64,000 bases of DNA from an uncultured Lachnospiraceae bacterium (GCA_947630025.1 CANRFZ010000016.1:1-64000); one strand, 5' to 3'. Numbered from the stretch's first letter, positions 27,070-36,337 are shown. Notes: generated from the sequence alone by a model not told the origin. Numbers and translations are program-made.

Positions 27070-27724
27070 TATTATCGCTCCCTTCCGTATTAGATTTAGA
27101 GGGAAGTACCTCACCCTTGTAGATCCATACCTTGACACCGACTTTGCCGTAGGTCGTATCCGCCTCCGCAAAACCGTAGTCGATATCCGCTCTCAATGTC
27201 TGCAGCGGGATCGTGCCCTCACTGTAGAACTCGCTGCGCGCGATATCCGCGCCGCCGAGACGTCCGGAAACGCAGGTCTTGATGCCCAGCGCGCCGGCCT
27301 TCATGCTTCTGCCCATGCAGGACTTCATCGCACGTCTGAACGACACACGGTTCTCCAGCTGCTGCGCGATATTCTCCGCGACGAGCTGCGCGTCCCTGTC
27401 GGGCCTCTTGATCTCTTTGATATCTACAAAAACCTTCTTGCTGGTCAGCTTGGTGAGCTCTTTCTTGGTCACTTCGATGTCCGCGCCGCCCTTGCCGATC
27501 ACAACGCCCGGCTTCGCAGTATAGATGATGACCTTGACTCTGTCGGACGCTCTCTCGATCTCGATCTTGGAGATGCCGGCGCTGTATAACTTCTTTTTCA
27601 GATATTTTCTGATATTGTAATCTTCGACCAGGAAATCGGCAAACTCCCCGTCAGCGTACCATCTGGAATCCCAATCTTTAATAATACCGACTCTCAGGCC
27701 GTGTGGATTAACTTTCTGTCCCAT
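27056..27724 (-). CDS. rpsC: 30S ribosomal protein S3
   Basis: A 222-residue mRNA-entry protein with a KH domain ([20 protein letters not shown], about 72-91) and the C-terminal S3 domain ([20 protein letters not shown]). The acidic/Asn-rich tail ([12 protein letters not shown]) overlaps the start of rplP. It lies 23 bases after rplV. Confidence 0.97.
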   Translation of the reverse strand: MGQKVNPHGLRVGIIKDWDSRWYADGEFADFLVEDYNIRKYLKKKLYSAGISKIEIERASDRVKVIIYTAKPGVVIGKGGADIEVTKKELTKLTSKKVFVDIKEIKRPDRDAQLVAENIAQQLENRVSFRRAMKSCMGRSMKAGALGIKTCVSGRLGGADIARSEFYSEGTIPLQTLRADIDYGFAEADTTYGKVGVKVWIYKGEVLPSKSNTEGSDNNVNA

Positions 27725-27747
27725 GTTGTTCTCCTTCCTCCCTAATC

Positions 27748-28143
27748 CTATCTCTCATCCAGAACGATCGTGATGTGGCTCATCCGCTTCTCGATGCGGT
27801 AAGCCCTGCCCTGCGCTCTGGGATGAATCCGCTTCATCGTCGGCCCTTTGTTGGCATAGCACTCCGCCACATACAGGTTCTCCTGCTTATAGTTTTTGTC
27901 GGGATAGTTGTTCTCTGCGTTCGCAATAGCGGACTGCAGCAGCTTCTTGATCACGCCGGATGCGTATCTCGGGTTATATTCCAGAATGGCAAGCGCCGTC
28001 GCCACATCTTTTCCCCTGATGGCATCCAATACGAAACACGCCTTCTGGACGGACACTCTTGCGTAAGACAGCTTGGCGGACGGTCTTGCATCTCTATTCG
28101 CGTTTCTCTCTCTCTTTATCTGGGTTCTATGTCCTTTAGCCAT
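27748..28143 (-). CDS. rplV: 50S ribosomal protein L22
   Basis: A 131-residue tunnel-constriction protein with the globular core ([20 protein letters not shown]) and the beta-hairpin that reaches into the exit tunnel ([20 protein letters not shown]). It has an N-terminal basic extension of about 22 residues ([20 protein letters not shown]) common in Clostridia. It lies 22 bases after rpsS. Confidence 0.97.
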   Translation of the reverse strand: MAKGHRTQIKRERNANRDARPSAKLSYARVSVQKACFVLDAIRGKDVATALAILEYNPRYASGVIKKLLQSAIANAENNYPDKNYKQENLYVAECYANKGPTMKRIHPRAQGRAYRIEKRMSHITIVLDER

Positions 28144-28165
28144 AGATTAACGACCTCCTTTCAAA

Positions 28166-28447
28166 TTAACGAACTTTGGACTTTCTTTCGTCTTTGCCAT
28201 GTCCTCTGTAGGTTCTGGTTGCGACGAACTCGCCGAGTTTGTGTCCAACCATGTCTTCCGTAACATATACCGGTACGTGCTTTCTTCCGTCGTGAACTGC
28301 GAATGTATGTCCTACGAAAGAGGGAAAGATCGTAGACCGGCGGGACCAGGTCTTGATGACCTGCTTCTGTCCCGACGCATTCATAGCATCTACTTTTTTC
28401 AGTAAACTCGCATCTGCGAATGGTCCTTTTTTCAGTGATCTAGCCAT
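28166..28447 (-). CDS. rpsS: 30S ribosomal protein S19
   Basis: A 93-residue head protein. [20 protein letters not shown] and [20 protein letters not shown] are canonical. It lies 11 bases after rplB, with AGGAGAG before the ATG. Confidence 0.97.
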   Translation of the reverse strand: MARSLKKGPFADASLLKKVDAMNASGQKQVIKTWSRRSTIFPSFVGHTFAVHDGRKHVPVYVTEDMVGHKLGEFVATRTYRGHGKDERKSKVR

Positions 28448-28458
28448 GTTCTCTCCTC

Positions 28459-29301
28459 CTATTTAATAGCTCTGCCGTCTCGTCTTCTTACAATCAGCTT
28501 GTTGGACGCCTTCTTCTGCTTGCGCGTCTTCAAGCCGAGCGCGGGTTTGCCCCACGGTGTGCACGGGCCGGGACGTCCGATCGGGGCCCTGCCTTCGCCG
28601 CCGCCGTGCGGATGGTCATTCGGGTTCATAACGGAACCGCGGACTGTAGGACGGATACCCATATGGCGTTTGCGGCCCGCCTTACCAATCTTAATCAGGT
28701 TGTGGTCGCCGTTGCCGATCGTACCGATGGATGCGCGGCACGCGATCGGCACCATTCTCATCTCGCCGGACGGAAGACGCAGCGTTGCGTACTTGCCTTC
28801 CTTGGCCATAAGCTGCGCGCTGTTGCCTGCGGCGCGGACCATCTGGCCGCCCTTGCCGGGCTGCAGCTCGATATTGTGGATCAGCGTACCGACCGGAATC
28901 TCGGATAACGGAAGGCAGTTGCCCACCCTTACCTCGGCGCCGGGGCCGTTCATGACCTTCATGCCGTCCGTCAGTCCTTCGGGCGCCAGAATATACGACT
29001 TCTGGCCGTCCTCATAACAGATCAGCGCGATGTTGGCCGTCCTGTTGGGATCGTACTCGATACCGATGACTTTGGCCGCGATGCCGTCCTTGTTTCTCTT
29101 GAAATCAATGTTTCTGTATAACCTTCTGTTGCCGCCGCCACGGTGCCTTACCGTGATCTTGCCCTGATTGTTGCGGCCGGAGTTTTTCTTCAGAGATGTG
29201 CAGAGAGACTTCTCAGGTGTCTTCTTTGTAATCTCGGAAAAATCAGAACCGCTCATGTTACGTCTGGAAGGTGTATATGGGTTGTAAGTCTTAATTCCCA
29301 T
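28459..29301 (-). CDS. rplB: 50S ribosomal protein L2
   Basis: A 280-residue protein close to the peptidyl transferase centre. [20 protein letters not shown] and the essential C-terminal loop [20 protein letters not shown], with the conserved His, are present. It is separated from rplW by 66 bases, and AAGGAGAT lies upstream. Confidence 0.97.
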   Translation of the reverse strand: MGIKTYNPYTPSRRNMSGSDFSEITKKTPEKSLCTSLKKNSGRNNQGKITVRHRGGGNRRLYRNIDFKRNKDGIAAKVIGIEYDPNRTANIALICYEDGQKSYILAPEGLTDGMKVMNGPGAEVRVGNCLPLSEIPVGTLIHNIELQPGKGGQMVRAAGNSAQLMAKEGKYATLRLPSGEMRMVPIACRASIGTIGNGDHNLIKIGKAGRKRHMGIRPTVRGSVMNPNDHPHGGGEGRAPIGRPGPCTPWGKPALGLKTRKQKKASNKLIVRRRDGRAIK

Positions 29302-29367
29302 GATCTTATCTCCTTTTCTTCAATATGACTGTCATTCCCTCGTCCGGGGAATCCTCTGCGGCGCCTC

Positions 29368-29667
29368 TTAGAGTCCCGCAAAGATCTCGATATCCTTGCT
29401 ATCTGCCGTCAACTGCACGATCGCCTTTTTGGTCTTGGCGGTCTTGCCGTAGATATTGCCGCGTCTCTTGGTCTTGCCGTCCATGTTCATCGTGTTGACC
29501 TTCGCCACCTTGGTGCCTTCAAACATCTTCTCAACGGCTTCTTTGATCATCGTCTTGTTGGCTTCCGGATGAACCAGAAACGTATATTTCTTTTCGCTCA
29601 TGCCGGCCATGCTCTTTTCTGTGATAACCGGTTTGAGGATCACATCATAATACTGGATCGCTGCCAT
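29368..29667 (-). CDS. rplW: 50S ribosomal protein L23
   Basis: A 99-residue tunnel-exit protein, the docking point for trigger factor and [18 protein letters not shown] and [20 protein letters not shown] are canonical. Its start overlaps the rplD stop by one base (TAATG). Confidence 0.97.
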   Translation of the reverse strand: MAAIQYYDVILKPVITEKSMAGMSEKKYTFLVHPEANKTMIKEAVEKMFEGTKVAKVNTMNMDGKTKRRGNIYGKTAKTKKAIVQLTADSKDIEIFAGL

Positions 29668-30287
29668 TACGCATACACCTCCTCGATCTTTGCTACGGCG
29701 TCCTTGGTGAGTACCAGTGTGTCGCCCTTGAGGACGTCATACACGTTGATGTCCTTGGCCACTGCCGCGTATATTGTGGGGAGATTTCTGGCGGAGCGCA
29801 TCACGTTCTCGTCCCGCTCCCCGATTACTACCATCGCCTTTGTCACTTTGAGATTGTCCATGATCTCTTTAAATCTCTTGGTCTTGATCTCATCCAGCTT
29901 CAGTTCGTCCAGAACGATCAGCTTATTCTCCTGCACCCTGCTGGTCAGGACGGATTTCAATGCCGCCTGTTTCTCTTTCTTGTTCATCTTGAAAGAGTAG
30001 TCTCTGGGCGTGGGCGCAAATACGACGCCGCCGCCTTTCCACTGAGGCGCCCGGATGGAGCCCTGCCTTGCGTGGCCGGTTTCCTTCTGTCTCCAAGGCT
30101 TCCTGCCGCCGCCGGATACCTCCGAGCGCGTCTTTGCCTTCTGCGTACCCTGACGCTTGTTCGCAAGATTCTGCACGACTGCCAGGTGTACCAGATGCTC
30201 GTTGATCTTAGCACCGAATACCGCATCGTTCAGCTCGATCTTGCCGACTTCTTTGCCTTCCATATTGTAAACAGATACGTTTGCCAT
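29667..30287 (-). CDS. rplD: 50S ribosomal protein L4
   Basis: A 206-residue protein with an extended loop reaching the exit tunnel ([20 protein letters not shown]). I start at 30287 ([20 protein letters not shown]) with GGAGG upstream; the frame is open further upstream, over the rplC end. L4 is the classical autoregulator of the S10 operon in enteric bacteria. The long structured leader before rpsJ would be a natural target, but the regulator here is unknown. Confidence 0.97.
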   Translation of the reverse strand: MANVSVYNMEGKEVGKIELNDAVFGAKINEHLVHLAVVQNLANKRQGTQKAKTRSEVSGGGRKPWRQKETGHARQGSIRAPQWKGGGVVFAPTPRDYSFKMNKKEKQAALKSVLTSRVQENKLIVLDELKLDEIKTKRFKEIMDNLKVTKAMVVIGERDENVMRSARNLPTIYAAVAKDINVYDVLKGDTLVLTKDAVAKIEEVYA

Positions 30288-30322
30288 CTGTATGTTCCTC
30301 CTTTCATCTGTGACCTGCGTCA

Positions 30323-31009
30323 CTATTTCGCATTCACCTTAGTTGTCTCTTTGATAGTTACTAAGGCTTTTCTCGGGCCGGGCACCGCGCCTTTGACGAG
30401 GATCAGGTTCTTGTCCGCATCCACTCTCACGATCGTGAGGTTCTGGACCGTTACCCTTACGCAGCCCATATGTCCCGGCATACCTTTGCCCTTGAACACC
30501 TTGCTCGGCGAGGAGCAGGCGCCGTTGGAACCCTGATGGCGGTGGAACTTAGAACCGTGGGCCATGGGGCCTCTGTGCTGTCCGTGTCTCTTGATGGCGC
30601 CCTGAAATCCTTTACCTTTGGAGATTGCAGTCGCGTCCACCCTGTCGCCAGCCTCGAAGACATCCGCCTTGATCTCGCTGCCAAGCGTGTACTCCTCCGC
30701 GTTGTCCAGCTTCAGCTCCCGGACATATCTCTTGCAGGAAACGCCGGCCTTGTCGAAGTGGCCCTTCAGCGCCTTATTTACGCCGTGTCTGTGGATCACT
30801 TCCTTTTTGCCGCCCTTATCCTTGTTGACGATCTTCTCTTTCTTGTCTACGAAACCGACCTGTACGGCGCTATAGCCGTCGTTCTCCACGGTCTTGATCT
30901 GCGTTACCGCGCAGGGGCCTGCCTGCAGTACGGTGACGGGAGTCAGTGTTCCGTCTTCGTTGAAAATCTGTGTCATTCCTACCTTTGTTGCCAAAATTGC
31001 TTTCTTCAT
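30323..31009 (-). CDS. rplC: 50S ribosomal protein L3
   Basis: A 228-residue assembly initiator. [20 protein letters not shown] and the loop that reaches the peptidyl transferase centre ([20 protein letters not shown]) are canonical. It is slightly longer than the usual 205-215 because of an insertion in the middle ([20 protein letters not shown]). It lies 60 bases after rpsJ. Confidence 0.97.
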   Translation of the reverse strand: MKKAILATKVGMTQIFNEDGTLTPVTVLQAGPCAVTQIKTVENDGYSAVQVGFVDKKEKIVNKDKGGKKEVIHRHGVNKALKGHFDKAGVSCKRYVRELKLDNAEEYTLGSEIKADVFEAGDRVDATAISKGKGFQGAIKRHGQHRGPMAHGSKFHRHQGSNGACSSPSKVFKGKGMPGHMGCVRVTVQNLTIVRVDADKNLILVKGAVPGPRKALVTIKETTKVNAK

Positions 31010-31069
31010 TTCTTACCTCCTGTGATTCTACAGCGGATCTGCCTGCGCAGATCATCCTAGTAGGGGTTG

Positions 31070-31387
31070 TTATTTGCTTTTCATCTTAATGTCGATGTAT
31101 ACGCCCGCAGGCATCTCAAGTCTCTGCAGGGCGTCCACCGTCTTGGGCGTCGGCGCGATGATGTCGATGAGCCTCTTGTGTGTCCTCTGCTCGAACTGCT
31201 CTCTGGAGTCCTTGTCCTTGTGCACCGCCCTGAGGATCGTAACTACCTCTTTCTTCGTGGGCAGCGGTACGGGCCCGCTCACCTGGGAACCGTTCTTCTT
31301 GACTGTTTCGATGATTTTCTTTGCAGATGCATCAACCAACTGATGATCATAGGCTTTAAGTGTAATTCTCATTACTTGACTTGCCAT
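31070..31387 (-). CDS. rpsJ: 30S ribosomal protein S10
   Basis: The 105-residue first gene of the ribosomal cluster. S10 also partners NusB in antitermination. [20 protein letters not shown] and [20 protein letters not shown] are canonical. The ATG at 31387 ([10 protein letters not shown]) has GGAGG 11 bases upstream. A long 5' leader with a closing stem (31427-31535) and a promoter (31628-31656) precede it. Confidence 0.97.
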   Translation of the reverse strand: MASQVMRITLKAYDHQLVDASAKKIIETVKKNGSQVSGPVPLPTKKEVVTILRAVHKDKDSREQFEQRTHKRLIDIIAPTPKTVDALQRLEMPAGVYIDIKMKSK

Positions 31388-31426
31388 AAAAAAAGTCGCC
31401 TCCTTTTCGCACTTTTCTTGCTAAGT

Positions 31427-31535
31427 ACGACAAGCGGTGACTGTACACTCTCCCGTGTGTGTCCTATCTTTTCAAACACCAACCACGTTGTTTCCGGCCC
31501 TGCCGGACGATCTTGCTTGTACAGTGACTTGTCGT
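31427..31535 (-). promoter_or_regulatory. Structured S10-operon leader
   Basis: Arms ACGACAAG (31427-31434) and CTTGTCGT (31528-31535) form an 8-bp closing stem, extended by TGTAC/GTACA pairing inside. Within it is a TCCGG/CCGGA hairpin (around 31492-31506). It sits between the S10 promoter and rpsJ. It is a candidate autoregulatory ribosomal-protein leader. It does not match any leader I can name by sequence. Confidence 0.6.
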
Positions 31536-31627
31536 CAGTTTCCTAACTTGACATTCGCTCCACGGAAAAACCTGCCACACTGGGCAGCAACCTCACGTTT
31601 CATAGCTATCATGCCACAGCAAAGGCT

Positions 31628-31656
31628 ATTATACATGATGTTTTCCCATTATGCAA
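31628..31656 (-). promoter_or_regulatory. Promoter of the S10 ribosomal operon
   Basis: On the minus strand: TTGCAT (complement of 31651-31656), 17 bases, perfect TATAAT (complement of 31628-31633). Transcription should start near 31621, giving a leader of about 235 bases before rpsJ. Confidence 0.75.
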
Positions 31657-31806
31657 GCACTTTTTTAAAAAACAGTTCATCCAGCCGGCAAGACCGTGGG
31701 AAAATCGTGCTTGCACGAATTTTACCGCGGGATTGGCGGCTGAGGGAGCGCCCGTATATGAGCAAAGGAAGGCGCGCAGCGCCGGAAAGCGCGATAGCGC
31801 GGCTTT

Positions 31807-31861
31807 GCGAATGGCGCGGGATGAACTGGGAGCTCACGCGAATGGCGCGGGATGAACTGGG
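31807..31861 (+). repeat. Two 24-base units 31 bases apart
   Basis: GCGAATGGCGCGGGATGAAC plus TGGG occurs at 31807-31830 and 31838-31861. It lies in the GC-rich divergent region between the S10 promoter and the methyltransferase gene. No gene is seen between 31657 and 32016. A TTGACA at 31914-31919 may be the -35 of the methyltransferase promoter (TACGAA 17 bases later), but this is weak. Confidence 0.7.
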
Positions 31862-32016
31862 CGCGCCCGCGCCGCTGCCTATGGATTTCCCGCGCAAAAT
31901 ATGATATCGTTATATTGACACCGGCAAAGACAGCGAATACGAAAAACAGAAACTGCGAAAAGCAAAGAAACGCAAGCAGAAAAACCAAAACAGGGCAGGA
32001 AAGGAAGAACTACCAT

Positions 32017-32901
32017 ATGTGGCTGGCAGACAACTGGAAAGACTACGAAGTGATCGACACCTCCGGCGGCGAGAAGCTGGAACGCTGGGGCAGCTATATT
32101 CTGGTGCGGCCCGATCCCCAAGTGATCTGGAACACGCCCCGGAGCGACCGGCGCTGGAAACAGAAGAACGCCCACTACCACCGCAGCGCCAAAGGCGGCG
32201 GCGAATGGGAATTTATTGATCTGCCGCAGGAGTGGACGGTAGACTACGACGGGCTGACGTTTCGCCTGAAACCGTTCGGCTTCAAGCACACCGGCCTTTT
32301 TCCGGAGCAGGCGGTCAACTGGGACTGGTTTTCTTCTATAATAAGGAAGGCCGTCTCCACGTCCTCCCGCCCGGTCAAGGTGCTGAACCTCTTTGCCTAT
32401 ACGGGCGGCGCGACCGTGGCCGCCGCCAAAGCCGGAGCGCACGTCACCCACGTGGACGCCTCCAAGGGCATGGTCGGCTGGGCCAAGGAGAACGCGGCGG
32501 CTTCGGGGCTGAGCGGCGCGCCGATCCGCTGGCTGGTGGACGACTGCGTTAAGTTCGTGGAGCGGGAGATCCGCCGCGGCAGCACATACGACGCGATCAT
32601 CATGGACCCGCCTTCCTACGGCAGAGGCCCCAAGGGGGAAGTCTGGAAAATAGAAGAAAGCATCTTTCCGTTCCTCTGTCTCACGACACAGATTCTGGCA
32701 AAAGACGCTCTCTTTGTCCTGCTCAATTCCTATACGACGGGGCTGCAGCCCGCCGTCCTCTCCTATATGATGCAGACCGCTCTCACGCCGTCCTTCGGCG
32801 GGCGCGTGGAGGCCGACGAAATCGGGCTTCCGGTCAGCGCAAACGGCCTGATCCTGCCCTGCGGCGCCTCCGGACGATGGATCGGCCCCGCCGCTCTCTA
32901 A
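32017..32901 (+). CDS. Class I SAM-dependent methyltransferase (RlmI/RlmK-like)
   Basis: A 294-residue protein with a Rossmann methyltransferase core: motif I NLFAYTGGATVAAAKAGA (about 127-145), acidic ribose-binding VTHVDASKGMVGWAKENA, and catalytic motif IV DAIIMDPPSYGRGPKGE. The NPPY-like DPPSYG and context resemble 23S rRNA m5C methyltransferases of the RlmI family, though an N-terminal PUA domain is missing. I start at ATG 32017 (MWLADNWKDYEVIDTSG) with AGGAAG upstream; the open frame before it is low-complexity. It is divergent from the S10 operon. Its last codons are the first unit of a degenerate tandem repeat (32880-33019). Confidence 0.85.
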   Translation: MWLADNWKDYEVIDTSGGEKLERWGSYILVRPDPQVIWNTPRSDRRWKQKNAHYHRSAKGGGEWEFIDLPQEWTVDYDGLTFRLKPFGFKHTGLFPEQAVNWDWFSSIIRKAVSTSSRPVKVLNLFAYTGGATVAAAKAGAHVTHVDASKGMVGWAKENAAASGLSGAPIRWLVDDCVKFVEREIRRGSTYDAIIMDPPSYGRGPKGEVWKIEESIFPFLCLTTQILAKDALFVLLNSYTTGLQPAVLSYMMQTALTPSFGGRVEADEIGLPVSANGLILPCGASGRWIGPAAL

Positions 32902-33019
32902 CCGTCAGTGACGGCCCCGCCGCTCTCTAATCGTCAGTGACGGCTTCACCGCCCTTTCATCGTCAGTGATCAGCCCCACTGCCTTTTCATCGTCATTGAT
33001 CGGCCTCACTACCCTCTAG
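32880..33019. repeat. 29-base degenerate tandem repeat spanning the methyltransferase 3' end
   Basis: Units 32903-32931, 32932-32960, 32961-32990 and 32991-33019 each begin CGTCAGTGA or CGTCATTGA. Their second halves repeat the end of the methyltransferase gene (GATCGGCCCCGCCGCTCTCT, 32880-32899). The first two contain the palindrome CCGTCAGTGACGG. The array links two convergent genes and its last unit enters the end of the next gene. Confidence 0.8.
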
Positions 33020-33782
33020 CCATCGCGCCCACGCCTATGATTACCATGATAAAGAACATGACAAAAACCAAGGCAAAGGCGATAGCAAAGAAAACAAGAT
33101 ACGCCTTAAAAAAGTTTGACTTGCTCCGCTTCTCCGTGCTGCCAAAAGCCCAGACGAACAACATCACAATATTCAGGCAGGGCACCATCATAATCAGCAG
33201 TGACAACAACCACTCTCCCACGGTGACCGGAACTTCCATTTCAACGCCCGACGGCTGCTGGGGCTGGTTCTGGTAGGGGTTGTAGGGATTTTGGTAGTTA
33301 TTGTAGCCTGTGTTATTGTAACCAGCGTTATTATAGCCCGCGTTATTATAACTTGTGTTATTGTAATTTTCGTTATGATAACCCTGATTGGAATATGTGT
33401 TGTTTGGATCGTTGTAGGTATCAGAGTTTCCGACGTTACCGTAAGTATTTCCGGTATTGTTGAAAGCATCGGTGTTTCCTGCATTACTGTAAGTACTTCC
33501 GGTATTGTTATAGGCGTCGGTGTTTCCTGCATTACTGTAAGTACTTCCGGTATTGCTGAAAGCATCGGTGTTTCCGGCATTACTGGTTGTATCGGTGTTC
33601 CCCGGATAATCTGCGTAAGAATAGTAATTGCCCTGCTGCGCACCGTCTGTCGCCTGCGCACCGTCTGTCGCCTGCGCACCGCCCGCCTGCGCGCCCTCGC
33701 CGAATGTGCCGTCCGCGGGTTGCTGCGCCGTCATGTTATCCTCTGTCTGTTGTCCTTGTGTCATCTGACTCTCGTCCATCAT
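33009..33782 (-). CDS. Asn/Tyr-rich repeat protein with two C-terminal membrane helices
   Basis: A 257-residue protein. The N-terminal two thirds are low complexity: Gln/Ala/Gly-rich (AQATDGAQATDGAQ), then three 16-residue repeats of the type NTGSTYSNAGNTDAYN (about 76-125), then NYNNTSYNNAGYNNAGY and Pro/Gln-rich YQNPYNPYQNQPQQP. The last 85 residues hold two hydrophobic helices with MVPCLNIVMLFVWAFGS. Proteins with this tail occur widely in Lachnospiraceae with no assigned function. The nucleotide repeats (48 bases per unit) make its length prone to change. GGAGGT precedes the start. Confidence 0.75.
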   Translation of the reverse strand: MMDESQMTQGQQTEDNMTAQQPADGTFGEGAQAGGAQATDGAQATDGAQQGNYYSYADYPGNTDTTSNAGNTDAFSNTGSTYSNAGNTDAYNNTGSTYSNAGNTDAFNNTGNTYGNVGNSDTYNDPNNTYSNQGYHNENYNNTSYNNAGYNNAGYNNTGYNNYQNPYNPYQNQPQQPSGVEMEVPVTVGEWLLSLLIMMVPCLNIVMLFVWAFGSTEKRSKSNFFKAYLVFFAIAFALVFVMFFIMVIIGVGAMARG

Positions 33783-33820
33783 GTACCTCCTTGTGGCTAT
33801 CTATGAAATCATTTTCTGTA

Positions 33821-33940
33821 CTCCGCACTACTCTGTAAAGCGGCTGCGCAGAACCGGCACTCTGCAAGCCCTTTCCCTCGCTCCGCGCTATCCACTAAAA
33901 CGGCTGCGCAGGGCCAGCACTCTGGCAAGCATATTGTCCG
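33821..33940 (-). repeat. 60-base duplication of the DUF2752 gene 3' end
   Basis: 33821-33880 and 33881-33940 are diverged copies in register (shared CTCCGC, CGGCTGCGCAG, GCACTCTG, CAAGC). The second copy is the coding end of the DUF2752 gene; the first lies just past its stop. Confidence 0.7.
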
Positions 33941-34343
33941 CCGTATAGACGTAGGGAATCCTGTTCGGGAAATACAGATACATCCGCACGGCATAGACGG
34001 CCAGCAGCATCACCGCCAGCGCCGCTATGACCGCCGTCATCCCCGCGGCCCTGCGCCTGCGTATATAGCGGTTCCACGCAAAATAGCACGCCGCCGCAGC
34101 GATCGGAAAGATCATCGGGTTGAGCTGCCACGCCTGCCGCCATCTGCCGGTCAGCACGCACAACGCCGCTCTGGACAGGCCGCAGCCCGGACAAGGCAGC
34201 CCGCACACGATCACCATCGGGCAAAACGCATGAAAAAGCAGATTCACCGCCGCCGTATACAGAATCAATACCGCCAGCGCCACGCGGCATTTCCTTAAAT
34301 CCGCGTACACTCCGGCGCACACCTGTCTGAAATATCTTTTCAT
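33888..34343 (-). CDS. DUF2752 membrane protein
   Basis: A 151-residue protein with three or four hydrophobic segments and the DUF2752 signature CGLPCPGCGLSRAALCVLTG (about 47-66), whose paired Cys may bind metal or form a disulfide. The family is unassigned, but members often lie beside small membrane proteins like the Asn-rich one downstream. It has a basic cytoplasmic stretch RRRRAAG in the middle. The start at 34343 (MKRYFRQVCAGVYADLRKCR) lies 30 bases from the TraX-like gene. Confidence 0.8.
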   Translation of the reverse strand: MKRYFRQVCAGVYADLRKCRVALAVLILYTAAVNLLFHAFCPMVIVCGLPCPGCGLSRAALCVLTGRWRQAWQLNPMIFPIAAAACYFAWNRYIRRRRAAGMTAVIAALAVMLLAVYAVRMYLYFPNRIPYVYTADNMLARVLALRSRFSG

Positions 34344-34373
34344 CGCTTTTTTGCTTCCGTTTCATAACCCCGG

Positions 34374-35141
34374 TCAGATCAGGCGCGCGATCCCGTACAG
34401 GACGAGAAGGTGCACCGGATAGAAGCCGTAGCAGACCGCCCGGGGCAGCTGCCTGCCTTTACTCCCATCATACAACGCAATCGGGAGAAATGCAAACAGT
34501 CCGTACAGTTCCCCGGTGGAAAACTGCAGCAGAAACGCAGCGGTATAACTGCCGCCGTAGTTCAAACAGTTGACGCCCCACGTTCCCAGCAGCAGCACGC
34601 AGCCCGCCGCCAGTACTCTGGCCGTTATCTCCCTGTGCCGCGTCAGGTACAGTGTCAGGATCAGCAGCACGCCCATAAACTGATAATCGCTGCGCAGGAG
34701 CCACGCCGCGCCGCAGCAGAGCACGACCGCACCGAGCCGCACACTGATACGCCCCGCCCGCTCCCACATAACGAGCAGCAGCACGCCCAGAAAGAGCGTC
34801 AGATAGATATTTTGACTCTCCCAGTCAATTATTTTCCCGGAAAAGGCGAGATCAAACGGAATCTCCGAGACAAACGCAAACAGGCCCAGACGCAGCAGAT
34901 AGTTCCGCCTGCTCCGGGTGTGGCGGAAGCTCTCCGCCGCCAGAAACGCAAACAGGACGAACGATATCCGGCCTACCGCCCTGCCGTCCTGATAGATCTG
35001 CCGCATGACAGAGGTCGCGTTTCCCGCCGCCTCCTGTCTGACGATCAGCTCCCAAAATACCACCACAAAGAAATGGTCGATCAGCATCGTCAGATAGGCA
35101 ATATTCTTAAGCACCGCACCGCTTACCGAAATCTTCTTCAT
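34374..35141 (-). CDS. TraX family membrane protein
   Basis: A 255-residue protein with about eight membrane helices. The TraX signature is visible: LKNIAYLTMLIDHFFVVVFW near the N-terminus, GRISFVLFAFLAAESFRHTR, and YGFYPVHLLVLYGIARLI at the C-terminus. The family is named for the acetylase of F-pilin, but chromosomal Firmicutes members have no proven substrate; an acyl transfer role is an inference. It forms a short minus-strand run with the two genes downstream. It lies 76 bases past the flagellin terminator, transcribed independently. Confidence 0.85.
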   Translation of the reverse strand: MKKISVSGAVLKNIAYLTMLIDHFFVVVFWELIVRQEAAGNATSVMRQIYQDGRAVGRISFVLFAFLAAESFRHTRSRRNYLLRLGLFAFVSEIPFDLAFSGKIIDWESQNIYLTLFLGVLLLVMWERAGRISVRLGAVVLCCGAAWLLRSDYQFMGVLLILTLYLTRHREITARVLAAGCVLLLGTWGVNCLNYGGSYTAAFLLQFSTGELYGLFAFLPIALYDGSKGRQLPRAVCYGFYPVHLLVLYGIARLI

Positions 35142-35211
35142 AATATCTTCATCGTAGCATGGAACGGACGCCGCCGCAAGCGGGACTTCGCGGCAGGAAA
35201 TAGAAAACCCA

Positions 35212-35245
35212 CCAAAAAAGGGCCACCCGAAACCGGGTGGCCCTT
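35212..35245 (-). terminator. Strong terminator of the flagellin gene
   Basis: A 12-bp perfect stem (35218-35229 with 35234-35245, 4-base loop) is followed on the minus strand by six T (complement of A35214-A35219). It is typical of a very highly expressed gene. Confidence 0.9.
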
Positions 35246-35288
35246 CTGGTAGTTTACTCTGCGATTTTTCTCAATCCCAGCCCATTCA

Positions 35289-36227
35289 TTAGCCAAGTAA
35301 GGACAGTGCCAACTGGTTGGTCTGGTTCGCCTGAGACAACATCGAGGTGCCTGCCTGCTGCAGAATGTTGTTGTTCGCATACTTAACCATCTCTGTTGCG
35401 ATGTCCGTATCACGAATCTGTGCCTCTGCAGATGTGGTGTTCTCTACGATGTTATCAAGGTTCTTGATCGTGTGATCCAGTCTGTTCTGAACCGCACCGA
35501 GGTCATTACGCTGTTTGGATACTTCCAGCAGTGCGTACTTAACAACCGCGTTCAGGCTTGCAAAGTCATGCTCGGTAGCATAGGTTTCAACCTTATCCTT
35601 GTTGAACTTCTCATAGAAAGTGTGGTAAACGCCCTTTGCCTTATCCGCAGCATCTGCAACGTTGGATTCTTTCGCCGTGCCGCCGCCATACGTTTTGTCC
35701 TTGTAGTGATCCGCAACTCTCGCGAACAACGCATCAACGGACATATTTGCGATAGAGATCTCGATGTGCTGTCCGGACTCTGCGCCGACCTGGAGAGCTT
35801 TGCCCTTGAAGTCGCCTGTCAACAGGTTCTGCTCGTTGAATGTGGTCGTGCTCTGTACGCGGTCGATCTCGCTCATCAGCTGCTGTACTTCCATCTGGAT
35901 GTAGGAACGATCCGTGGAGGTCAGTGTAGCGGTCTCACCCTTAACTGCCAGCTCGTTGATACGCTGTAACATATCGTGTACTTCATTCAGCGCACCTTCT
36001 GCCGTCTGTACGCAGGAGATACCGTCCTGAGCGTTTGCGGATGCCTGTGTAAGTCCTCTGATCTGTCTTCTCATCTTCTCGGAGATCGCCAGCCCTGCTG
36101 CGTCATCCGCTGCACGGTTGATCTTGTAACCGGAAGATAACTTCTCGGTGGACTTTGCCTGCGCGCTGGTCGTCAGACCAAGCATTCTGTTAGAGTTCAT
36201 CGCTGTAATGTTGTGTTGTACTACCAT
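35289..36227 (-). CDS. hag: Flagellin
   Basis: The 312-residue filament subunit. N-terminal D0/D1 (MVVQHNITAMNSNRMLGLTT, then EKLSSGYKINRAADDAAGLA) and C-terminal D1/D0 (AQIRDTDIATEMVKYANNNI, then MLSQANQTNQLALSLLG) are canonical. The central variable part is short (about 150-215) and includes YGGGTAKESNVADAADKA. An AGGAGG lies 7 bases before the ATG. The leader has an 8-bp hairpin with an AGGA loop (36253-36272), a candidate CsrA site, and csrA lies immediately upstream. No sigma-28 promoter was recognised in the 110-base gap, so transcription may come through csrA or from a site I missed. Confidence 0.97.
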   Translation of the reverse strand: MVVQHNITAMNSNRMLGLTTSAQAKSTEKLSSGYKINRAADDAAGLAISEKMRRQIRGLTQASANAQDGISCVQTAEGALNEVHDMLQRINELAVKGETATLTSTDRSYIQMEVQQLMSEIDRVQSTTTFNEQNLLTGDFKGKALQVGAESGQHIEISIANMSVDALFARVADHYKDKTYGGGTAKESNVADAADKAKGVYHTFYEKFNKDKVETYATEHDFASLNAVVKYALLEVSKQRNDLGAVQNRLDHTIKNLDNIVENTTSAEAQIRDTDIATEMVKYANNNILQQAGTSMLSQANQTNQLALSLLG

Positions 36228-36234
36228 AATATTA

Positions 36235-36272
36235 CCTCCTTGTGGTTGTTGCCCCGTAAATCCTTTTACGGG
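36235..36272 (-). promoter_or_regulatory. Candidate two-site CsrA target in the flagellin leader
   Basis: On the minus strand, CCCGTAAA-AGGA-TTTACGGG (36253-36272) is a perfect hairpin presenting a GGA loop. Twelve bases later AAGGAGG (ending at 36235) is the Shine-Dalgarno. A loop site plus a site over the Shine-Dalgarno is the layout through which CsrA blocks hag translation in Bacillus subtilis. The adjacent csrA supports this reading. Confidence 0.7.
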
Positions 36273-36337
36273 AAGATTTTGGTTTTTTATAATAAACCGG
36301 AAGCCCTAGGATTCTCCCGGCTATTATCTGTGACTGA

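Noticed and set aside
31807-31861. Possible CRISPR or operator repeats near the methyltransferase
   Set aside because: Only two units, 7-base interval, no further copies.
36228-36337. Sigma-28 promoter before flagellin
   Set aside because: No TAAA / GCCGATAA pair at the correct spacing could be found in the gap; left unassigned.
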